A stretch of 64,000 bases of DNA from Cyclobacterium lianum (lineage in GTDB: Bacteria > Bacteroidota > Bacteroidia > Cytophagales > Cyclobacteriaceae). Position 1 is the stretch's first letter. Each line of letters opens with the position of its first letter. Positions 52,646-61,030 of this stretch are shown here, piece after piece. The position numbers were made by a program, and so were the translations under genes. The stretch lies in assembly GCF_900143075.1 (NCBI RefSeq), contig NZ_FRCY01000002.1, positions 310,001 through 374,000 on the forward strand, read 5' to 3'. Below the pieces are notes generated by a model. That model was not told where the DNA came from. It worked only from the letters and a program-made list of their open reading frames with translations, and did no database searches.

Positions 52646-53965
52646 TTAATCCCTTGTTGCCAGGGTCACCGTTTGTCCTACCCAGCACCCGGTATTGATG
52701 GTATCGCCCACCTGGTACCCCTCGGTAAACAATTCTTCCTTAGATGGGAACCTGGCTTTTGCATTGGCCATTCCCTGGTTATTGCCAGCCCTCGCGTATT
52801 CATTATAGGCAGCGATGTAGATTGAGTAATCTTTTACCCTGCTTTCTCCACCTTTGCACTCGTTTGAAGATGACATGATCAGACCGGCAATGAAGGAGTG
52901 AGCATCGGCTTCCCTTTCCGGATTCATTTCTGCAGCTTTCAGCGCGGAAGACCTTGCCTGGCTTTTTCTACCGAGGTTTGCATGCACTTTGGCCATGTCC
53001 CAGTGAATTTCAGCCTTCTGCTCCTCAGTTTCAGCCAGGGTAAGTGCTTTCTCGAAAAGCTCACCAGCCTTGGCGTATTCCGAATTTTGCATGTACCGCA
53101 TTCCCCTTACCTGAGAAGTACTGAAAGTGGGGCTGTCATTGTCTATTGTCTCCAGGGCAGCAAGGAACACATCACTACTGGTGCATTTTTCCTTGATCGA
53201 ATACTGGAATATTTGTTTGGCTAATTTCAGATTTGTCGGATCTGCCATCAACTTCGGACCCATATTTTTTTCAATAAAATCACAGTTGATAATGTCCATG
53301 GCAGCAAGAAGCTGGTCAAGGGTACCTCTGGAGGTAGCTACATTTTTGCCTTCCGCCTCATCTTCGTCAAGCTTTGACATGATGAACTCATATTTTTCAA
53401 TCACTTCCTCTGGCGTATAGGCCTTATTGAAAGCAAAGTTCCTGTAAATGGCATCAAAATATGCTGCGTTCAATTCTGATGGTTCCAGCTTTCCATGGAT
53501 CTCAATGGTTTTCTCAAACAGCTTTGTTGCTATGTCTACTTTGTCCTTATTGCCCTTATAAAACTTGTAGGCATAATAGGCCTTATTGGCTATCCACTGA
53601 GGCTCATTGTCGTACAAATCCTTTCTCAAATCATAAACAGTAAGCACTGAATCCTGATAGGTACTGATATCTGCCTCATCGGTAGCCTTTTCTGCAGCAC
53701 CTTCATAGACCTTTACCCCATTGATGTACAGGGCTTCGTTCAGGTCAGGAGCATTGACCAACAACCAGTGCAAAGGACCTTTGGCCTTTAAAAACTCCTC
53801 TGCCTTCAGGTAGTCGTTGTAAGCCGCATTGTACTCTCTGGCCTGGGCTTCCATCTGCGGGTCAGCAGGCCAGTTCCAACCTTCCTGTGCCTGTACAAGT
53901 CCTACCATGAGGAAGGACAAACATCCGATAATTGCCGATTTAATTTTCATGTTTGTCAACATCAT
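52646..53965 (-). CDS. Exported TPR-repeat protein
   Basis: A signal peptide (ending VQAQEGWNWP) is followed by about 410 residues of helical hairpins, many with the TPR pattern (for example NSEYAKAGELFEKALTLAETEEQKAEIHWDMAKVHANLGRKSQARSSALKAAEMNP). TPR proteins hold complexes together. Because the frame overlaps the preceding outer membrane protein gene by four bases (ATGA at 53962-53965), the two are coupled, and a periplasmic role with that protein is likely. A second ATG at 53950, which begins MKIKS, is the alternative start. Confidence 0.82.
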   Translation of the reverse strand: MMLTNMKIKSAIIGCLSFLMVGLVQAQEGWNWPADPQMEAQAREYNAAYNDYLKAEEFLKAKGPLHWLLVNAPDLNEALYINGVKVYEGAAEKATDEADISTYQDSVLTVYDLRKDLYDNEPQWIANKAYYAYKFYKGNKDKVDIATKLFEKTIEIHGKLEPSELNAAYFDAIYRNFAFNKAYTPEEVIEKYEFIMSKLDEDEAEGKNVATSRGTLDQLLAAMDIINCDFIEKNMGPKLMADPTNLKLAKQIFQYSIKEKCTSSDVFLAALETIDNDSPTFSTSQVRGMRYMQNSEYAKAGELFEKALTLAETEEQKAEIHWDMAKVHANLGRKSQARSSALKAAEMNPEREADAHSFIAGLIMSSSNECKGGESRVKDYSIYIAAYNEYARAGNNQGMANAKARFPSKEELFTEGYQVGDTINTGCWVGQTVTLATRD

Positions 53966-55251
53966 TCAAATACTTTTTTGTAAAACCAACTGTTGTCATT
54001 TATTGAAATTCCTAACGAAACTTTAATATAATTTTCTCGCACCAATCCATCGTTTACCGTTCCTCTTGTCCCCAACTTCACCGCCAAATTCAATAACGAT
54101 AGACTGTATACAGGAAGTGAAGCACCAAAATTAATGCCAATATCATCAATCTGGTTCTGGTTCAACAGATAGGGCAATCGCTCATATTCGATGCCGGCTC
54201 TGAACGTTGAACGGCTCAGCATGCTTTCCAAAGAGAAAGCATCCGGTATGTACTGCCCCCCAAGAGAGAGTTTGTAGGAATTCCCCAGGTTAGTTTGAGT
54301 AGCATTAAACCCCCTGTAATCGGAAAAATCCTGAAACTGCGCTTCAACACCTATAGCAAATTTATTAATTTTTTCATAAGTTACACCATAACCTATCTTA
54401 TTGGGAAGGAAAATACTTCCGGAAACGTCGTCCGCAATCACATCTCCCGGAGAATTCGGAATGCTAGCTTGCCCCGATTCTCCCATTTTCGCAAATTCTT
54501 TTCCATTAATATCACCAAAAACATGATAAATGGCACCCAGATTAAGGTATTTTTGCTCTCCAAGCTGCTGGGCATAGTAAATGCTGCCCTTAAAGGTAAC
54601 ATCACTGAAGGTGAGTCTTTCGTAATATTCTGAAGAAATCCCTATCCCGTTCATTTCCTCGTCAAGCAAATCCAACTGATTGGTTCTTATCGTAGAGCCA
54701 AAGGTATAGGCACCCTCTACCCCCAGACTCAGGGTTTTGTATACCTGAAAACCACTTTGCAGGTACACTTGACTCAGCCCCCCTTTACCTTCTATCATAT
54801 TCTGGGAAACCAGATCGGTGTTGTTGACAGGGGTGTTGACAGTAATGTTATAATCTACACCGGTAAGCTGGTTCAATCCCAATCCCACAGTAAACTTCCG
54901 GGGTACTACCGGAAAGGACATGGCCACATAACTTAAGCCCCCTCCATCTAGCACCTCCGAATTGGAAGTGGTAGTCGCTGAAAGTTGGTTGTAGTTGAAA
55001 GCGGCTTGAAAACTGTATGCCGCATTTTTGACAGAAATGGCAGGATTTACATGATTCACGCTATAGCTGTTTCCAAAACTTACGCCCATACCCCCCATAC
55101 CCTGGTTCTGGGTAAGGCCGGAATTATTAAATATACCTACCCCCAGGGAGCTGTAGGTGGATGAAGTAAATTGCGCAAAAGTATAGGTGGGGCTGGCAAG
55201 AAGACCCAGGAAAAAGCCCAGGCTGGCCACTATTAATTTATTTTTCGACAT
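53962..55251 (-). CDS. Outer membrane protein, FadL/OmpP1-like barrel
   Basis: After a signal peptide (to TFAQ near 27) the protein has repeated beta strands and an early SSTYSSLGVGIFNNSG glycine-rich segment, as seen in OmpP1/FadL/TodX-like transporters. These let hydrophobic compounds cross the outer membrane. The assignment is from general shape, not a sharp motif. The 429-residue protein is followed by the coupled TPR protein and its start overlaps coaX by 14 bases, so the three form one operon. Confidence 0.75.
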   Translation of the reverse strand: MSKNKLIVASLGFFLGLLASPTYTFAQFTSSTYSSLGVGIFNNSGLTQNQGMGGMGVSFGNSYSVNHVNPAISVKNAAYSFQAAFNYNQLSATTTSNSEVLDGGGLSYVAMSFPVVPRKFTVGLGLNQLTGVDYNITVNTPVNNTDLVSQNMIEGKGGLSQVYLQSGFQVYKTLSLGVEGAYTFGSTIRTNQLDLLDEEMNGIGISSEYYERLTFSDVTFKGSIYYAQQLGEQKYLNLGAIYHVFGDINGKEFAKMGESGQASIPNSPGDVIADDVSGSIFLPNKIGYGVTYEKINKFAIGVEAQFQDFSDYRGFNATQTNLGNSYKLSLGGQYIPDAFSLESMLSRSTFRAGIEYERLPYLLNQNQIDDIGINFGASLPVYSLSLLNLAVKLGTRGTVNDGLVRENYIKVSLGISINDNSWFYKKVFE

Positions 55252-55969
55252 TGTATAATAAAATTCTGTCCAATCCGTACAGGACCAAATTGGGGATTAC
55301 AAATATGTGGTCTTTTATTAAGCTTTCAAAGATTTCCGCATCTCCTCCACAAATAAAGACATGAACCTGACCGAAAGCCTGGCGGTAATAGTTGATGAAA
55401 CCGTTGATTTCTCCCGCTGCTCCATGTAAAATACCTGATTCCAGACAGCTTACCGTATCTTTTCCCAAAACCGGAATATCCTTTCGGGTCAAAGTCACCA
55501 ACGGCAGCCTGGCTGTAAATTCGTGCATGGACCGGCCCCTTAACCTCAGGCCCGGAGATATGGCCCCACCCTGGTACTTGTCTGATTTATCCAGAAAATC
55601 ATAGGTAATACAGGTTCCCGCGTCGATGCATAGCAGAGAGCCGGCACTTTTAAAGGCTCTTCCGCCGATAACGGCGGCCAGGCGGTCCAAGCCCAGGGTC
55701 TCGGGACTACTGTAGTTATTGAGAATAGGTAGCGGGGTCTTCCGGTCAAAGAAAAGAAATGGAAAACCAAAAATATCTTTCAGCTCCTCCTCATTCCATC
55801 TCACCGAGACCATGATGACCCGGTCAGCTTTTTGGGGCCGGAAATAGGCTTGAAAGGAAGCCAAATCAGCAAATGTTTTGGTTTCCAATAGCTTGCCATC
55901 TGCGAATACACCGCATTTTATCCGGGTGTTACCAAGATCTGCTGTCCAGTGTCTGCTTTGCTTTTTCAT
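55238..55969 (-). CDS. coaX: Type III pantothenate kinase
   Basis: CoaX phosphorylates pantothenate in the first step of coenzyme A synthesis. It belongs to the ASKHA fold, with the phosphate loop DLGNTRIKCG near 11-20, the catalytic region SPETLGLDRLAAVIGG near 84-99 and the second metal-binding DAGTCITYDF near 111-120. I chose the ATG at 55969 (MKKQSRHWTADLGNTRIK, 243 residues). A TTG ten codons earlier would lengthen the protein without need. It is insensitive to coenzyme A feedback in known members. Confidence 0.93.
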   Translation of the reverse strand: MKKQSRHWTADLGNTRIKCGVFADGKLLETKTFADLASFQAYFRPQKADRVIMVSVRWNEEELKDIFGFPFLFFDRKTPLPILNNYSSPETLGLDRLAAVIGGRAFKSAGSLLCIDAGTCITYDFLDKSDKYQGGAISPGLRLRGRSMHEFTARLPLVTLTRKDIPVLGKDTVSCLESGILHGAAGEINGFINYYRQAFGQVHVFICGGDAEIFESLIKDHIFVIPNLVLYGLDRILLYNVEK

Positions 55970-56034
55970 TTCTATTAAAACCACTTCAAAATTAGTCAAT
56001 TTACTTTGGAGGCTGCCTGATGAAATGTTATTTT

Positions 56035-56042
56035 TAAGTTTG
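56035..56042 (+). promoter_or_regulatory. -7 promoter box for anmK
   Basis: TAAGTTTG fits TAnnTTTG exactly, 29 bases before the anmK ATG. A TTTG at 56005-56008 lies upstream but with a 26-base spacer, longer than usual. Confidence 0.45.
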
Positions 56043-56071
56043 CGAACTCCTTATTTAACAAACTTTAACCC

Positions 56072-57166
56072 ATGAAGGAAGCCAAACGGTATGAAGTGGT
56101 GGGACTCATGTCCGGAACTTCAGGAGACGGACTGGATTTTGCCTGTTGCAGTTTTTCCAAAAATGAGTCCTGGAATTTCGAAATTATTGAAGCCCGTACC
56201 GTACCATTTCCGACACAGCTCGGTAAGGCGCTCAAAACAGCCCACCTTCTGGACGCAGCCTCCCTGGAGATATTAGACATCCAGTTCGGTCACTGGATGG
56301 GTAAAGAGGTCAAAGCCCTGTGTGCTGCCTATGGGTTTCGTCCTGAGGCCATTGGTTCTCACGGACATACCGTTTTTCACCAACCGCACAAGGGTATGAC
56401 CAAACAAATCGGAGACGGATATGCCTTATGGCAATCATCCGGTATTCCGGTGATCAACGATTTCAGAAAACTGGACCTGATACTCGGCGGACAAGGGGCT
56501 CCATTGGTACCTGTGGGTGATGCCTTGCTTTTTTCAGAATATGATTTCGCCCTGAACCTGGGAGGGATTGCCAATATTTCCATGGAAATAGGAAACGAAA
56601 GAAGGGCCTTTGATACCTGTCCCTTCAATCTTTTGCTCAATCATGCCGCGCAGAAAGCGGGAAAAGCATTTGATGCCAGTGGAAACATTGCCAGGTCCGG
56701 CAAAGTAAATGAGCTACTGCTCGAAAAATTGGAGAGGCTTCCCTATTATGCGATTTCCGGAGCAAAATCACTCGCCAGGGAAGACATCGAACGGGATTTT
56801 CTTCCGATTCTTGAAAAAGCGGAAACGTCCGTACCTGACACCCTGGCTACACTTTCCGAACATTTTGCCGGCTGCATTGCAGACGTTCTACTCAGAAATG
56901 CCGGGTCAGCGGGCAAAAAAAATTTACTCATCACCGGAGGGGGGGCATATAATGCCTTTTTTATAGAAAATCTTTCAGCGAAAATCCATTCCCGTATCGG
57001 CCTCAGCCTGCCCGAAAACCAGATCATAGACTTCAAGGAAGCTTTGGTCTTTGCATTTTTGGGGGTATTGAGAATGAGGGGAGAAAACAATTGCCTGGCA
57101 TCTGTGACGGCAGCCTCCAGAGACAATTGCGGGGGAACGATGTACGGTTTTTTCCCGGAGCACTGA
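56072..57166 (+). CDS. anmK: Anhydro-N-acetylmuramic acid kinase
   Basis: AnmK phosphorylates 1,6-anhydro-MurNAc released from peptidoglycan turnover and so starts its recycling into UDP sugars. The ASKHA phosphate loop GLMSGTSGDGLD is at 11-22 and the central GLGGIANIS-type segment NLGGIANIS near 168. The length of 364 residues is normal. It is followed by a glutamate dehydrogenase gene after 19 bases. The other wall-recycling enzymes are not next to it. Confidence 0.94.
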   Translation: MKEAKRYEVVGLMSGTSGDGLDFACCSFSKNESWNFEIIEARTVPFPTQLGKALKTAHLLDAASLEILDIQFGHWMGKEVKALCAAYGFRPEAIGSHGHTVFHQPHKGMTKQIGDGYALWQSSGIPVINDFRKLDLILGGQGAPLVPVGDALLFSEYDFALNLGGIANISMEIGNERRAFDTCPFNLLLNHAAQKAGKAFDASGNIARSGKVNELLLEKLERLPYYAISGAKSLAREDIERDFLPILEKAETSVPDTLATLSEHFAGCIADVLLRNAGSAGKKNLLITGGGAYNAFFIENLSAKIHSRIGLSLPENQIIDFKEALVFAFLGVLRMRGENNCLASVTAASRDNCGGTMYGFFPEH

Positions 57167-57185
57167 ATCTAAACCAAATAATTCT

Positions 57186-58415
57186 ATGAGAGAACTTCTA
57201 AAAAAATTTGAGAATCAGCAGCCAGAAATTGTATTTGAATGGAGTGACAGCGAGTCTGAGGCAGAAGGATGGTTGGTCATCAATTCGCTGAGAGGAGGGG
57301 CTGCAGGAGGCGACACCCGCATGAAAAAGGGCATGGAGAAAAAAGAAATCATCCAACTCGCCAAAAACACAGCCATCAAATACACGGTGTCGGGACCAGC
57401 TATAGGCGGAGCCAAAGCAGGTATCAATTTCGACCCGAAGGACCCTCGTAAGGAAGATGTGCTGCGTAGGTGGTTTAAGGTCGTTTCTCCCATTTTGAAA
57501 AGCTATTTTGGCACCGGGGCAGGCATTCATATAGACGAGGCCATGGAATTGATACCCTTGACTGAAAATTTTGGTCTCTGGCATCCGCAGGAGGGCGTAG
57601 TCAATGGCCATTACAAATCAGAAGAACCTAAAAAGATTCAAAAAATCGGCCAGCTGAGATATGGCATGTCCAAAATTATTGAAAACCAGGAATTTTCTCC
57701 CTCCCCTACTTCAAAATTGCAGGCCAGCCACCTGATCACTGGTTATGGACTGGCCGAATCGGTCGCACATTATTACAAACTATGGGGAGGCAGCCTGAAG
57801 GGGAAGAAAGCCATCATACAGGGCTGGGGAAACGTAGGTGCCGCAGCTGCCTATTTCCTATCCAGAGCTGGAGTTAAGATCGTAGGTATCATCTCACTGG
57901 AAGGAGCCATCATCGATAATAACGGTTTGGATACCTCTGAGATCATTAAATTATATGCCAACAAGGATAAAAACAAGCTCGTCAGCAGTCGCCTGATCCC
58001 TTTTGAAGAGGGAACCAAAAGCATCTGGGATACTGAGGGAGATATTTTTATACCAGCTGCCAAATCACGGCTTATCGGCAAATCGGAATTGGAAAGGATG
58101 ATGGCCGGAGGATTGGAGCTGATCGCCTCTGGTGCCAATTTCCCATTTGCGGAAAATGACATATTTATGGGACCTGTGAGTACACATGCAGACGATAACC
58201 TCTCGCTGATACCTGATTTTATTTCCAATGTGGGTATTGCAAGAATGGCGGCCTACCTGATGTCAGATAAGGTTCAGGTGACGGATGAGGCTATTTTTCA
58301 GGATGTGAGCAAGACGATCTACAAGGCATTGAAAAGGTGTCATGAAGTGAATCCAAAGCGAAGCCAAATCGCCCGTACCGCCTTCGAAATTGCCCTTCAG
58401 CAGCTGCATGAGTAA
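57186..58415 (+). CDS. Glu/Leu/Phe/Val-type amino acid dehydrogenase
   Basis: The 409-residue protein has the catalytic region GPAIGGAKAGINFDP near 69-83 with its active lysine, and a Rossmann domain with GWGNVGAAAAYF near 213-224. The C-terminal half holds GANFPF. The N-terminal half is more divergent than in typical glutamate dehydrogenases, so the favoured amino acid is not certain. It lies 19 bases after anmK and reads into a hairpin (58431-58460) ahead of nhaD. Confidence 0.85.
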   Translation: MRELLKKFENQQPEIVFEWSDSESEAEGWLVINSLRGGAAGGDTRMKKGMEKKEIIQLAKNTAIKYTVSGPAIGGAKAGINFDPKDPRKEDVLRRWFKVVSPILKSYFGTGAGIHIDEAMELIPLTENFGLWHPQEGVVNGHYKSEEPKKIQKIGQLRYGMSKIIENQEFSPSPTSKLQASHLITGYGLAESVAHYYKLWGGSLKGKKAIIQGWGNVGAAAAYFLSRAGVKIVGIISLEGAIIDNNGLDTSEIIKLYANKDKNKLVSSRLIPFEEGTKSIWDTEGDIFIPAAKSRLIGKSELERMMAGGLELIASGANFPFAENDIFMGPVSTHADDNLSLIPDFISNVGIARMAAYLMSDKVQVTDEAIFQDVSKTIYKALKRCHEVNPKRSQIARTAFEIALQQLHE

Positions 58416-58430
58416 GCTTTTTGATTTTGC

Positions 58431-58460
58431 CGGTCAAAAAAATATGATGTTTTTTGACCG
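58431..58460 (+). promoter_or_regulatory. Perfect hairpin between the dehydrogenase and nhaD
   Basis: CGGTCAAAAAA (58431-58441) pairs with TTTTTTGACCG (58450-58460) over an eight-base loop. The T run lies inside the stem and no T run follows, so it is not a standard terminator. It may end dehydrogenase transcripts or act in the nhaD leader. Confidence 0.45.
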
Positions 58461-58589
58461 CTCCCATCAAATTATTTGGTACCTAATCCACAAAATAACT
58501 AGTTTAGAGAAATTTATTTCAACCGACCGTTTTTTCAGTTTACAGAAAAGACCTGACTTAATCATTCTTCGAACAATAATAGCAAGTGA

Positions 58590-60110
58590 ATGAAGAAATA
58601 TATCGCTTCATGCCTCCTTATATTTGGCCTGCTCCTTTCCGGACATATTGCCCAAGCCCAAAAATCACCAAGCTCCACATTATTAGCCCAGGTATCCGAA
58701 CAAGACACTGAAGCAGAACAAACTGAAAACAGTCCGCAATCAGTACTTGAGCCGTCTCATGAAGACAGCCATGGACATGCGCCCGGTTGGCTGGTCATCC
58801 CCTTTGTAGCGCTACTGCTGATGATCGCCACAGGCCCTTTATTTTACGAACACTTCTGGCACCATAACTATCCCAAAATAGCCGTTAGCCTTGCCACCGT
58901 AGTCGTGCTCTATTACCTCTTTGTACTGCACAATGTACACAATCCGGTCCATGCCCTGGCCGAATATGTTCAGTTTATTGCCTTACTCGCCTCCCTATTT
59001 ATCGCCTCCGGAGGAATACTAATAGAAGTGGACAAAAATTCCACCCCCCTGGCCAATGTAATCCTGTTGCTGATAGGTGCACTCATCTCCAATCTTATCG
59101 GTACCACGGGAGCATCCATGCTATTGATCCGGCCCTTTATCCGCCTTAACAAACACAACATACAGCCCTATCACATTATCTTTTTTATTTTTATGGTCAG
59201 CAATATAGGAGGTTCATTGACACCAATAGGCGACCCACCGCTGTTTTTAGGTTTTTTAAAGGGAGTACCATTCTTCTGGACACTCGAACACAATTGGCCG
59301 GCATGGATTCTGGCCTTGGCCATACTTTCCATTATTTTCTATTTTGTAGACAAAAAATTTGGCAGAAATGGTGCCCTGATAGAAACAGAAGAAGAAAACC
59401 AGTTTACCAATAAAATATCACTCAGCGGAACCAAGAATTTCTTCTGGTTGCTACTCATTATCATTTCAGTATTTTTGGACCCCAATGTACTGGATTGGGT
59501 TCCTGCCATTCATTATGATGGCCAGAAGTTTAGCTTCCTGAGGGAAACCATTATGTTTTCAGTTGCCTTTTTTTCCTACAAATTTGCCGACCAGAAAGCC
59601 CTTCAGGGAAATGAATTTAATTTTGAACCTATCCGGGAGGTGGCATTTATCTTTATCGGCATATTCGGTACCATGATGCCCGCGTTGGAACTTGTAGGCA
59701 CCTTTGCTCAATCCGAAGAAGGAGCAGCCATGATCACCTACAACAGCCTGTACTGGGGCACGGGAATCCTGTCGGGATTTCTGGACAATGCACCCACTTA
59801 CCTTAATTTCCTGGCAGCAGCCATGGCCTCCCAGGGGGCTGACATCAACATTATCCAGCAGGTAAAAGACTTTGCCATGGACAATTATCTGGATTCAGCG
59901 TTCGAATTGATGGCCATCTCCATTGCATCCGTATTTTTCGGCGCCATGACCTATATTGGTAATGGTCCAAACTTTATGGTAAAGTCCATTGCCGAACAAA
60001 GCGGAATAAAAATGCCATCCTTCTTTGGCTATATCCTGAGATTTTCCATACCCATACTACTGCCCATCCTTTTTATTACCTGGTTGGTATTCTTTGCCTT
60101 TGCCGGATAA
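58590..60110 (+). CDS. nhaD: Na+/H+ antiporter NhaD with N-terminal signal sequence
   Basis: NhaD expels sodium in exchange for protons. The 506-residue protein has about twelve membrane segments, with the conserved NLIGTTGASMLLIRPF near 171-186, VSNIGGSLTPIGDPPLFLG near 208-226 and the C-terminal GNGPNFMVKSIAE near 465. It begins with a cleavable signal peptide (to AQAQ near 24) and an exported acidic/histidine segment (EPSHEDSHGHAPG) before the first helix, so its N-terminus faces the periplasm. It is monocistronic with a 170-base leader. Confidence 0.93.
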   Translation: MKKYIASCLLIFGLLLSGHIAQAQKSPSSTLLAQVSEQDTEAEQTENSPQSVLEPSHEDSHGHAPGWLVIPFVALLLMIATGPLFYEHFWHHNYPKIAVSLATVVVLYYLFVLHNVHNPVHALAEYVQFIALLASLFIASGGILIEVDKNSTPLANVILLLIGALISNLIGTTGASMLLIRPFIRLNKHNIQPYHIIFFIFMVSNIGGSLTPIGDPPLFLGFLKGVPFFWTLEHNWPAWILALAILSIIFYFVDKKFGRNGALIETEEENQFTNKISLSGTKNFFWLLLIIISVFLDPNVLDWVPAIHYDGQKFSFLRETIMFSVAFFSYKFADQKALQGNEFNFEPIREVAFIFIGIFGTMMPALELVGTFAQSEEGAAMITYNSLYWGTGILSGFLDNAPTYLNFLAAAMASQGADINIIQQVKDFAMDNYLDSAFELMAISIASVFFGAMTYIGNGPNFMVKSIAEQSGIKMPSFFGYILRFSIPILLPILFITWLVFFAFAG

Positions 60111-60456
60111 AAATCTGCAAAATATAGCGCATGGTACCAGGTGAAGGGGTATTGAGAGTCAAGAACCCGCCCGGAAACGGATCGCTTTACCTGCTATAAT
60201 CTCTAGAAAAAAACAGTAGCGATACTTTTTCAGGTCAGCCCCCGCCAAACGAATATTGCTTTCCGGAAAGCAAGTAAACCTGTCTGCATTTCCTGCCAGA
60301 TCACCAGATCATGCGGCTTCGAATGATGAAGGGTATGAAACCTGACCGCAGCAGAGATAAATTGAAAATTGCTGGCCTACAAACAGGCCGGCTGTATGAA
60401 CAGGAAAGATAAAATTTTGGAAAAAGCGTGGAAGTGAAAAACTAAACGGATATGCT
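60111..60456. other. Intergenic region between nhaD and the convergent lipoprotein gene
   Basis: About 345 bases separate two convergent genes and hold no supported gene. I see one 18-bp perfect palindrome (TTGCTTTCCGGAAAGCAA at 60256-60273) and no terminator with a T run. The rest has mixed composition without clear structure. Confidence 0.45.
60256..60273. repeat. 18-bp perfect palindrome
   Basis: TTGCTTTCCGGAAAGCAA equals its own reverse complement. It is not followed by a T run and is not at a promoter that I can see. Confidence 0.6.
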
Positions 60457-61029
60457 TCAACCTCCCACTGTGGCCTGCACCTGCAGGTCCGTGGCATCCA
60501 GAAACCATACTTTCTGGTTGCCTTCAAGACTATAGCTGATTAGCTGTTCATTGGCATCAAAACCCAATGTACCCTGTACCTGGGAGCGGTAAAAAAGGTT
60601 GTCTTTCAGCGCAATGACAGCAATTTCATCCACCCGTCCTTCCTGTTTGCTCACCCTGATTTCCTGGATATTGTTCTTTTCCCCGGGTTTCAAACTATGA
60701 ATCAACACCCCACCTTCCTCACGCGTTTCGTAGGATGAGGCCAGAGCTGCTTTGTTGATGTCCGATTGAAAGAAAAAATCCAGTTCCTTCCGCCAGGATT
60801 CCTGATCAGGGGTAAACTCAACCTGTTCTTCTTCATCATTGAAACGAATGGTTTTGACCACTTTCCGGCCAGAACTGTTGTCAATCTTCTGCTCCAGAAA
60901 ATCCGCAAGGGGAAAGTAGGCGTCGATCTGTGTAGGATTGGCAAAAGGGGTTGATTGTTCCTCTTTACAGCCGATACCTGCCCATATCAGCAGCAATACC
61001 CAAACGACCCCTTTCCTGCAGCAGTTCAT
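60457..61029 (-). CDS. Small lipoprotein of unknown function
   Basis: The N-terminus ends in GIGC, so C21 is the lipid attachment site. The mature 170 residues are acidic and beta-rich and have no motif I know. Its ATG lies one base after the gpmI stop, so it is cotranscribed with gpmI. A link with glycolysis is not implied by its envelope location. Confidence 0.72.
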   Translation of the reverse strand: MNCCRKGVVWVLLLIWAGIGCKEEQSTPFANPTQIDAYFPLADFLEQKIDNSSGRKVVKTIRFNDEEEQVEFTPDQESWRKELDFFFQSDINKAALASSYETREEGGVLIHSLKPGEKNNIQEIRVSKQEGRVDEIAVIALKDNLFYRSQVQGTLGFDANEQLISYSLEGNQKVWFLDATDLQVQATVGG

Positions 61030-61030
61030 C

